34,486 bases of DNA, from NCBI GenBank assembly GCA_026399645.1, contig JAPLQN010000057.1, positions 1 through 34,486 on the forward strand, read 5' to 3'. Shown piece by piece: positions 28,126-34,486 of the stretch. The position numbers and the translations under genes are program-made. A model generated the notes under the pieces. It saw only the letters and a list, made by a program, of their open reading frames with translations, had not been told where the DNA came from and made no database searches. Source of the stretch: Candidatus Methylopumilus sp. (lineage in GTDB: Bacteria; Pseudomonadota; Gammaproteobacteria; Burkholderiales; Methylophilaceae). Each line of letters opens with the position of its first letter. Positions within the stretch are counted from its first letter, which is position 1.

Positions 28126-29034
28126 ATGAAATTAGCAATGATTGGTCTCGGAAAAATGGGTGGCAATATGGCTACTCGTCTCATTCAAAAAGGTATTTCT
28201 GTTGTAGGCTTTGACCGAAGTGCAGAGGTTGTAAAAACGCTAGAAGAAAAAGCAAAAATTATTGGTGCAACTTCAGTTGCTGATGCTTTAACAAAATTAG
28301 ACGGTCAAAAAATCGTATGGCTTATGGTGCCAGCAGGCAACCCTACCGAAGAGCAAATCAATGAACTCATCCCCATGCTCAATAAGGGCGACATTATTAT
28401 TGATGGTGGCAATTCAAATTACAAAGATTCTCAGCGTATCGGTAAATTCCTTGAAGAAAAAGGTATTGGCTTTATGGACTGTGGAACATCAGGAGGCGTT
28501 TGGGGTTTAGCAAACGGCTACTGCTTAATGGTAGGCGCAAAAGAAGAAGTTGCAGCAACAATGAAACCTATTCTCCAAGCATTGGCGCACGAAGATCGTG
28601 GCTGGGCTCATGTAGGTCCTGTAGGTTCGGGTCACTTCACTAAAATGATTCACAATGGTATCGAATACGGCATGATGGAATCATTCGCTGAAGGCCTTGA
28701 ACTCCTTAAAGGGAAAAGTGAATTTAAACTTGATTTAGCGCAAATTACAGAATTATGGAAACATGGTTCAGTGGTAAGAAGCTGGTTGTTAGATTTAACC
28801 GCAGATGCACTTAAAGAAGATCAAACACTTGATGAAGTTGCTCCTTATGTCGCTGACTCAGGTGAAGGCAGATGGACTGTTGTTGAATCCATCGAGCAAG
28901 GTATTCCAACACCTGTGCTGACGCTTGCATTACAAGTGAGATTCAGAAGCCAAGAAAAACAAGGTTATGGTTATAGATTGCTATCAGTTATGCGTAATGC
29001 ATTTGGTGGCCATGTAGTAAAAAAAACTAAATAA
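28126..29034 (+). CDS. gnd: 6-phosphogluconate dehydrogenase, decarboxylating, short (GndA/YqeC) form
   Basis: Oxidatively decarboxylates 6-phosphogluconate to ribulose 5-phosphate, the CO2-releasing step of cyclic formaldehyde oxidation in RuMP methylotrophs. The 302-residue length is that of the short form, often NAD-preferring, rather than the roughly 470-residue enterobacterial Gnd. Visible are GLGKMGGNMATRL (7-19), IIDGGNSNYKDS, the substrate block DCGTSGGVWGLANGYCLMVGG-type loop, and the catalytic lysine in GSGHFTKMIHNGIEYGMM. AAGG (28115-28118) lies 7 nt before the ATG. It is followed 24 bp later by zwf. Cofactor preference is inferred from the subfamily. Confidence 0.95.
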   Translation: MKLAMIGLGKMGGNMATRLIQKGISVVGFDRSAEVVKTLEEKAKIIGATSVADALTKLDGQKIVWLMVPAGNPTEEQINELIPMLNKGDIIIDGGNSNYKDSQRIGKFLEEKGIGFMDCGTSGGVWGLANGYCLMVGAKEEVAATMKPILQALAHEDRGWAHVGPVGSGHFTKMIHNGIEYGMMESFAEGLELLKGKSEFKLDLAQITELWKHGSVVRSWLLDLTADALKEDQTLDEVAPYVADSGEGRWTVVESIEQGIPTPVLTLALQVRFRSQEKQGYGYRLLSVMRNAFGGHVVKKTK

Positions 29035-29058
29035 CTTTTATATCACCTCAAATTATCT

Positions 29059-30534
29059 ATGACAAAAATTGATGACTGCACCCTAGTCCTCTTCGGTGCA
29101 AGCGGAAACCTTTCTAGAATAAAACTTATTCCAGGTCTCTTTAGGCTTGACTCTCTTGGTAGACTCTCTGACAAAATAAAAATTCTTTCTGTTGGAAGGT
29201 CTGATGTGAAAGAATCAGAATGGCGAGATGACATCAAGTCGATGCTTGATATTAAATTTAAAAAAAATTATGACGCAAAAGTATTTGACCGTTTTATTGC
29301 TAGGAATTTTTATCACGCGAATCCTCCTGATGATGAAAGTGCTTTTAAAAGACTTAGCGAAAGACTTTCTGATGCATCTACTTTCCCACAAAATTTAGCT
29401 TTCTTTTTATCCGTTAGACCATCTGACTTTGCGTCTATTGTTGATTTACTTGCAGGCGTAGGCTTAACAGATGAGAGTAAAGCCTGGCGTCGTGTTGTTA
29501 TTGAAAAACCATTTGGTACTGACTTAGAAACTGCTCAAGCACTTCAAAAATCAATCACGAAGCATCTAAAAGAAACACAAATTTATCGTATCGATCATTA
29601 TCTTGGTAAATCTGCATTACAAAATATTTTGCTGACCCGCTTTGCAAATCATATATTTGACCCTCTTTGGACACATGAACACATTGATCATATCCAAATT
29701 ACTAATAATGAAACGCTTGGTGTCGGCGAGAGAACTAAATTTTATGATGCGACAGGTGCCCTAAGAGATATGATTCAAAGTCATCTTATGCAAATGCTTG
29801 CATTAACCACAATGGAAATGCCAGAAACATTAAGCCCTGAACATATACGTGCTGAAAAAATTAAGGTGCTTGAATCGATTACACCTATTCCACTTGATGA
29901 GCTTAAAAAACACACTTTTAAAGCACAGTATGGTCGAGGAAAAATCGATGGTGAGGAAGTGAAAGGCTACTTAGAAGAATTAGAAAATCCGGCAAGTGTA
30001 GTTGAAACTTATGCAGCACTGAAGTTCTACATCAACACACCTAGATGGAAGGGTGTGCCTATCTATGTCCGAACAGCAAAACGTCTTCACGCATCTGATA
30101 CTGCAATAGCTATTAAATTTAAAAAATCAACCCTTTCACTTCCTGATCAAGCAGATAACTGGCTTATCATTAGCATTCAACCTAAAGAATTTACTCGTTT
30201 TGAAATCCAAACGAAAATTCCAGGACTCGATACTAAAGTAAGAACAGTCGCTATGGATGCTCCGAATAGAGTTACAGGTGATGAAAGTGTAGATGCTTAC
30301 GAGTCACTTCTACTGAATCTCATGCAGGGTGATCAATCGTTATACTTGCATATTAATGAGGTCGAAGCGTCCTGGAGACTCCTGGACCCTGTGATTAAAG
30401 CCTGGAATGAAGATAAGAGCCCGGTTTTTACCTACCCTGCTGGAAGTGCAGACCCGGCTGAATCTAAAATCATTTTTGACAAGCCTGAACAATTTTGGCG
30501 TCAGAGTATTGAAATCGGTGAAAATAAGCTCTAA
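29059..30534 (+). CDS. zwf: Glucose-6-phosphate 1-dehydrogenase
   Basis: Oxidises glucose 6-phosphate to 6-phosphogluconolactone. The 491-residue protein has the cofactor loop LFGASGNLSRIKLIPGLF (11-28), EKPFG (149-153), the substrate signature RIDHYLGK (177-184), and YDATGALRDMIQSHLMQ (229-245) with the catalytic-type His242. The cofactor loop normally reads GASGDLA; here it is GASGNLS, so the usual Asp is Asn. Together with gnd and pgl this makes the oxidative branch, known in methylotrophs as the dissimilatory RuMP cycle. No Shine-Dalgarno is clear, so coupling to gnd translation is likely. A strong terminator follows. Confidence 0.97.
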   Translation: MTKIDDCTLVLFGASGNLSRIKLIPGLFRLDSLGRLSDKIKILSVGRSDVKESEWRDDIKSMLDIKFKKNYDAKVFDRFIARNFYHANPPDDESAFKRLSERLSDASTFPQNLAFFLSVRPSDFASIVDLLAGVGLTDESKAWRRVVIEKPFGTDLETAQALQKSITKHLKETQIYRIDHYLGKSALQNILLTRFANHIFDPLWTHEHIDHIQITNNETLGVGERTKFYDATGALRDMIQSHLMQMLALTTMEMPETLSPEHIRAEKIKVLESITPIPLDELKKHTFKAQYGRGKIDGEEVKGYLEELENPASVVETYAALKFYINTPRWKGVPIYVRTAKRLHASDTAIAIKFKKSTLSLPDQADNWLIISIQPKEFTRFEIQTKIPGLDTKVRTVAMDAPNRVTGDESVDAYESLLLNLMQGDQSLYLHINEVEASWRLLDPVIKAWNEDKSPVFTYPAGSADPAESKIIFDKPEQFWRQSIEIGENKL

Positions 30535-30558
30535 AGTAATGACAATTTAAATCATTGG

Positions 30559-30603
30559 AAATCCCGTAGCGTCAAGATTGTGCAAACGGGATTTTTCTTT
30601 TTT
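30559..30603 (+). terminator. Intrinsic terminator after zwf
   Basis: A perfect 9-bp stem AAATCCCGT (30559-30567) with ACGGGATTT (30586-30594), an 18-nt loop and a T-rich tail TTCTTTTTT. It separates gnd-zwf from dcd, and it is the second clear intrinsic terminator in the window. Confidence 0.8.
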
Positions 30604-30617
30604 AAGACAAGAAAATT

Positions 30618-31184
30618 ATGACAATAAAATCAGATAAATGGATAAGAAAGATGGCTGAAGAGCATGGCATGATTGAGCCATTTGAGCCTAAGCTTATTCG
30701 CGAAAAAGATAATCAAAAAATTGTGTCTTATGGCGCATCCAGTTATGGGTATGACATTCGCTGTGCTAATGAATTTAAAGTATTTACCAACATTAATAGC
30801 ACTATAGTAGATCCAAAAAATTTCGATCCTAATTCATTCGTTGAATTTAACGGTGATTATTGCATCATTCCGCCTAACTCATTCGCACTTGCAAGAACTG
30901 TTGAGTATTTCAGAATCCCAAGAAGTGTGCTCACTATATGTTTAGGTAAATCAACATACGCCCGATGCGGTATTATTGTGAACGTCACCCCGTTTGAGCC
31001 AGAATGGGAAGGTTATGTAACCTTAGAATTTAGCAATACGACTCCCCTTCCAGCAAAAATTTATGCAGGCGAAGGTTGCGCTCAAGTGCTATTCTTTGAG
31101 TCCGATGAAGTATGTGAAACATCCTACAAGGATCGTGGTGGAAAATACCAAGGCCAAGTAGGAGTAACATTACCGAAAATATAA
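30618..31184 (+). CDS. dcd: dCTP deaminase
   Basis: Deaminates dCTP to dUTP, feeding dTMP synthesis by ThyA. The 188-residue length is standard for proteobacterial Dcd. Typical blocks are [13 protein letters not shown], the catalytic-Glu strand [25 protein letters not shown], the preceding [21 protein letters not shown], and [11 protein letters not shown] at the C terminus. It starts after the zwf terminator without a strong Shine-Dalgarno. Its stop codon overlaps the AAGGG ribosome-binding site of the downstream decarboxylase. Confidence 0.97.
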   Translation: MTIKSDKWIRKMAEEHGMIEPFEPKLIREKDNQKIVSYGASSYGYDIRCANEFKVFTNINSTIVDPKNFDPNSFVEFNGDYCIIPPNSFALARTVEYFRIPRSVLTICLGKSTYARCGIIVNVTPFEPEWEGYVTLEFSNTTPLPAKIYAGEGCAQVLFFESDEVCETSYKDRGGKYQGQVGVTLPKI

Positions 31185-31193
31185 AGGGTCAAC

Positions 31194-33434
31194 ATGAAAT
31201 TTAACTTTCCCGTAGTCATCATTGATGAAGACTTTAAATCCGAAAATTCATCTGGTCTTGGTATAAGAGTTTTAGCAAAAGCGATCGAGAAAGAAAATTT
31301 TGAGGTACTAGGTGTCACAAGTTACGGTGACTTAACATCATTTGCTCAACAACAAAGTCGAGCTTCTGCTTTTATTCTATCGATTGATGATGAAGAATTT
31401 GTTGAAGAAAATCAAACCGCACTTCAGCAATTAAAAAATTTCGTAGATGAAATAAGATATCGCAATGAAGAAATTCCAATATTTCTGCACGGTGAAACTA
31501 GAACAAGCCGTCACATCCCAAATGAAATATTAAGAGAGTTAAATGGCTTTATTCATATGCACGAGGACACACCAGAATTCGTAGCGCGCTATATTGTCCG
31601 TGAAGCAAGAACTTATCTAGATAGCTTAGCCCCACCATTTTTTAAAGCACTCACTCATTATGCAGGTGACGGCTCCTATTCGTGGCATTGCCCTGGACAC
31701 TCAGGTGGTGTAGCTTTTCTAAAATCACCTGTCGGTCAAATGTTTCACCAATTCTTCGGTGAAAATATGCTGCGGGCTGACGTATGCAATGCAGTTGACG
31801 AGTTAGGACAGTTACTAGACCATACAGGTCCTGTAGGTGCTTCAGAGAGAAATGCAGCGCGAATCTACAACTGCGATCATCTTTACTTTGTCACAAACGG
31901 TACATCGACATCGAACAAGATGGTTTGGCATTCAACAGTTGCTCCTGGTGATATTGTAATTGTTGATCGTAATTGTCATAAATCAGTACTGCATTCTATT
32001 ATTATGACAGGCGCTATTCCAATCTTCTTAATGCCAACTCGAAATCACTTCGGTATTATTGGCCCTATTCCTAAAAAAGAATTTGAATGGAAAAATATTC
32101 AAGATAAAATTCAAAAGAATCCATTCATCACCAACAAAAAAGATAAGCCCCGTGTATTAACCATTACACAATCAACTTATGATGGCATTCTTTATAACGT
32201 TGAAGAAATTAAAGAAATGTTAGATGGAAAAATTGACACACTTCATTTCGATGAAGCTTGGTTGCCTCATGCAACATTCCATGATTTTTATGGTGATTAT
32301 CATGCAATTGGTGCTGATCGTCCGCGCTGCAAAGATAGCTTAATCTTCTCAACACAATCGACACACAAACTTTTAGCAGGGTTAAGTCAAGCATCTCAAA
32401 TTCTCGTTCAAGATGCAGAAAAAAATAAACTTGATCGCGAAGTTTTTAATGAATCTTTCCTTATGCACAGCTCTACTAGCCCTCAATATTCAATTATTGC
32501 GAGTTGCGATGTTGCAGCGGCAATGATGGAAGAGCCTGGAGGTAAGGCTCTTGTTGAAGAGTCACTGATGGAAGCATTAGACTTTAGACGCGCTATGCGA
32601 AAAGTAGATATTGAATGGGGATCTGACTGGTGGTTTAAAGTCTGGGGTCCTAACGATTTATCAGATGAAGGTCTCGAAGATAGAGAGGCTTGGATGTTAA
32701 ATGCTAATGACCATTGGCATGGCTTTGGAGATCTCGCTGATGGCTTCAATATGCTCGATCCTATTAAAGCAACCATTATTACTCCAGGACTTAATGTTGA
32801 TGGAGAGTTTTCCTTAGAGTTTGGGATACCCGCATCTATTGTTACGAAGTATTTGGCGGAGCATGGAGTTATTGTTGAAAAAACTGGGCTCTACTCATTC
32901 TTTATTATGTTTACCATTGGTATCACTAAGGGTCGCTGGAATACACTTGTTGCTGCTCTTCAGCAATTCAAAGACGATTACGACAAGAATCAACCTTTAT
33001 GGAAAGTATTGCCTGAGTTTATTCAGAAACAACCAAGTTATGAGCGCATCGGCCTTAGAGATTTGTGTACGCAAATTCACGAGATTTACAAAAAACATAA
33101 TATTGCAAGACTTACAACAGAAATGTATCTCTCAGATATGGTGCCCGCAATGAAGCCTGCAGAAGCTTTTGCAAAAATGGCTCATAAAGAAATTGAACGT
33201 GTTGCGATTGATGATCTAGAAGGCAGAATTACAGCAGTTCTACTCACTCCTTATCCACCTGGCATTCCACTTTTAATCCCTGGTGAGCGCTTTAATAATA
33301 TTATTGTGAATTACCTAAAGTTTGCGAGAGATTTTAATGAAAAATTTCCTGGATTCGAAACAGACAATCACGGATTAGTTAAACAAAAGATTGATGGCAA
33401 AGCGCACTACTTTGTAGACTGTGTTTCTATTTAG
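31194..33434 (+). CDS. Orn/Lys/Arg decarboxylase, PLP fold type I
   Basis: A 746-residue inducible-type amino-acid decarboxylase of the LdcI/AdiA/SpeC family. An N-terminal wing (about 1-130) is receiver-like, starting VVIIDEDFKSENSSGLGIRV. The catalytic core has SWHCPGHSGGVAF, GASERNAARIYNCDHLYFVTNGTS (PLP phosphate region), HFDEAWLPHATFHDFY, and the Schiff-base lysine at about residue 392 in STHKLLAGLSQASQ. The C-terminal domain ends with YPPGIPLLIPGE. Which of lysine, arginine or ornithine is used cannot be told by eye. AAGGG (31184-31188) precedes the ATG by 5 nt. In a small-genome methylotroph a biosynthetic polyamine role is more plausible than acid resistance, but that is inference. 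Overlaps convergent folA by 8 bp. Confidence 0.93.
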   Translation: MKFNFPVVIIDEDFKSENSSGLGIRVLAKAIEKENFEVLGVTSYGDLTSFAQQQSRASAFILSIDDEEFVEENQTALQQLKNFVDEIRYRNEEIPIFLHGETRTSRHIPNEILRELNGFIHMHEDTPEFVARYIVREARTYLDSLAPPFFKALTHYAGDGSYSWHCPGHSGGVAFLKSPVGQMFHQFFGENMLRADVCNAVDELGQLLDHTGPVGASERNAARIYNCDHLYFVTNGTSTSNKMVWHSTVAPGDIVIVDRNCHKSVLHSIIMTGAIPIFLMPTRNHFGIIGPIPKKEFEWKNIQDKIQKNPFITNKKDKPRVLTITQSTYDGILYNVEEIKEMLDGKIDTLHFDEAWLPHATFHDFYGDYHAIGADRPRCKDSLIFSTQSTHKLLAGLSQASQILVQDAEKNKLDREVFNESFLMHSSTSPQYSIIASCDVAAAMMEEPGGKALVEESLMEALDFRRAMRKVDIEWGSDWWFKVWGPNDLSDEGLEDREAWMLNANDHWHGFGDLADGFNMLDPIKATIITPGLNVDGEFSLEFGIPASIVTKYLAEHGVIVEKTGLYSFFIMFTIGITKGRWNTLVAALQQFKDDYDKNQPLWKVLPEFIQKQPSYERIGLRDLCTQIHEIYKKHNIARLTTEMYLSDMVPAMKPAEAFAKMAHKEIERVAIDDLEGRITAVLLTPYPPGIPLLIPGERFNNIIVNYLKFARDFNEKFPGFETDNHGLVKQKIDGKAHYFVDCVSI

Positions 33435-33915
33435 TATTTTTTTGGTAACATACAAAAGAAAACTCAAGGCCATCAACTGTCACATGATCTTCTCTTGAAA
33501 ATTCAGTCCATTTTTCTTGATCAATCTCAGGGAAAAAAGTATCTCCTTTAAAGCTTTTCTTAATCTCAGTAACATACAAATGATCAACTAAGTCTAACGC
33601 TTGTTTGTAAATATTTGAACCGCCAATAACAAATACTTCGTTATCATTCTTTGAAATAGAAAAAGCATCTTCGATGCTATGAACAACTTCAACACCCTCA
33701 TAAGTAGTTTCAGTATTTTGACTAATTATGATATTTCGTCTATTAGGAAGAGGACGGCCAATAGACTCATATGTCTTTCGGCCCATGATAATGGTATGGC
33801 CTGTCGTTAAAGATTTAAAATACTTCAGATCTTCAGTTAAATGCCATGGCAAGGCGTTGTTGAGACCAATGACATGGTTAGAACTCACTGCAACAATAAT
33901 AGATAACTTAGACAT
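33427..33915 (-). CDS. folA: Dihydrofolate reductase
   Basis: Regenerates tetrahydrofolate with NADPH after thymidylate synthesis. The 162-residue protein has SIIVAVSSNHVIGLNNALPWHL, with the active-site acidic residue just after (TEDLKYFK). It also has the cofactor blocks IIMGRKTYESIGRPLPNRRNIIIS and VFVIGGSNIYKQAL, and the C-terminal strand LEFSFVCYQ. Its ATG begins on the last base of the thyA stop codon (TAATG), so the pair is translationally coupled. Confidence 0.97.
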   Translation of the reverse strand: MSKLSIIVAVSSNHVIGLNNALPWHLTEDLKYFKSLTTGHTIIMGRKTYESIGRPLPNRRNIIISQNTETTYEGVEVVHSIEDAFSISKNDNEVFVIGGSNIYKQALDLVDHLYVTEIKKSFKGDTFFPEIDQEKWTEFSREDHVTVDGLEFSFVCYQKNTK

Positions 33916-34486
33916 TAGACAGCTACAGGCGCTTTAATCGCGGGATCTGGATTATAATCTTCCAAAACAAAATCTTCGAATTTAAAATCAAAAATACTTT
34001 TAACTTCAGGATTAATTTTCATACGAGGTAAAGTTCTAGGTGTTCTTGATAATTGTTCGTTCACTTGATCCATATGATTAGAGTAAATATGTGCATCACC
34101 TAATGTGTGGACAAAATCACCAAGCTCTAACGAGCATACTTGCGCTACCATCATTGTAAGGAGAGCGTAAGAAGCTATGTTAAAAGGAACGCCTAGAAAT
34201 ATATCTGCACTTCTCTGATAAAGCTGACAGGATAACCTGCCATTCGAAACATAAAATTGGAAAAATGCATGGCAAGGGGGTAATTTCATTTTAGAAATTT
34301 CCGAAACGTTCCAAGCAGACACAATGAGTCTCCTTGAGTCTGGATTCTTTTTAATCGATTCAATGAGATCTGTAATTTGATCAATATGCTTTCCATCGGG
34401 TGAGGGCCAACTTCTCCATTGGTAGCCGTAGACAGGACCTAAATTACCATTTTCATCTGCCCACTCATCCCAAATACTCACACCAT
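33915..34486 (-). CDS. thyA: Thymidylate synthase, C-terminal part (cut by window edge)
   Basis: Makes dTMP from dUMP with methylene-tetrahydrofolate. About 190 codons are inside the window; the N terminus lies beyond position 34486, where the frame stays open (G-V-S-I-W-D-E-W). Motifs are [22 protein letters not shown], the catalytic cysteine in [12 protein letters not shown], the phosphate-binding [18 protein letters not shown], and [10 protein letters not shown]. Residue order and spacing match E. coli ThyA. thyA-folA is a common pair. Confidence 0.98.
   Translation of the reverse strand, partial: GVSIWDEWADENGNLGPVYGYQWRSWPSPDGKHIDQITDLIESIKKNPDSRRLIVSAWNVSEISKMKLPPCHAFFQFYVSNGRLSCQLYQRSADIFLGVPFNIASYALLTMMVAQVCSLELGDFVHTLGDAHIYSNHMDQVNEQLSRTPRTLPRMKINPEVKSIFDFKFEDFVLEDYNPDPAIKAPVAV

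Overview
The window is a dense, A+T-rich chromosomal segment with 34 protein genes (two cut by the window edges). It has no RNA genes, no mobile elements and no CRISPR, and no intergenic gap longer than about 230 bp. Gene content and local order look betaproteobacterial: trxB/ftsK-lolA-rarA-serS, ispD-ispF, tyrA-aroA-cmk-rpsA-ihfB-lapB, metG/mrp/dcd. The low G+C, very tight packing and a zwf-gnd-pgl block (the oxidative arm used by ribulose-monophosphate methylotrophs) suggest a streamlined aquatic Methylophilales bacterium of the OM43 / Methylopumilus type. That assignment is inference from recalled gene orders and families; no search was run.

Layout. 1-971: 5' end of mfd (minus) divergent from rpiA (plus). 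968-6905: a minus-strand run ftsK-lolA-rarA-serS (division and chromosome segregation, lipoprotein carrier, replication-linked recombination, tRNA charging). 7023-8523: trxB and an Smr-domain nuclease gene (plus). 8520-12758: minus run amt, ispD-ispF, ABC exporter. 12998-14204: a DUF3301-like gene and hslO (plus). 14194-15826: a TraB/GumN-type gene and a SpoU/TrmH methyltransferase (minus). 15864-24194: a long plus-strand series aat-bpt-tyrA-aroA-cmk-rpsA-ihfB, an intrinsic terminator, then lapB-pyrF. 24195-26228: metG (minus). 26312-27400: mrp/apbC (plus). 27397-27972: a shortened pgl (minus). 28126-30534: gnd-zwf, followed by an intrinsic terminator. 30618-33434: dcd and an Orn/Lys/Arg decarboxylase (plus). 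33427-34486: thyA-folA (minus).

How the parts relate. Gnd, Zwf and RpiA belong to sugar-phosphate cycling (formaldehyde dissimilation and assimilation if the host is a RuMP methylotroph). ThyA, FolA, Dcd, PyrF and Cmk supply nucleotides. Aat and Bpt add destabilising N-terminal residues to proteins. LolA, LapB and the TraB-like protein act in the envelope. Most of the window is ordinary core genome. The departures that stand out are a 6-phosphogluconolactonase frame lacking its DGH catalytic segment, a LolA fused to an NTF2-like domain, convergent genes that overlap or abut at every junction, stop codons built into ribosome-binding sites at three operon junctions, and an NtrC-like palindrome upstream of amt. 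I saw no clear undescribed multi-gene system.
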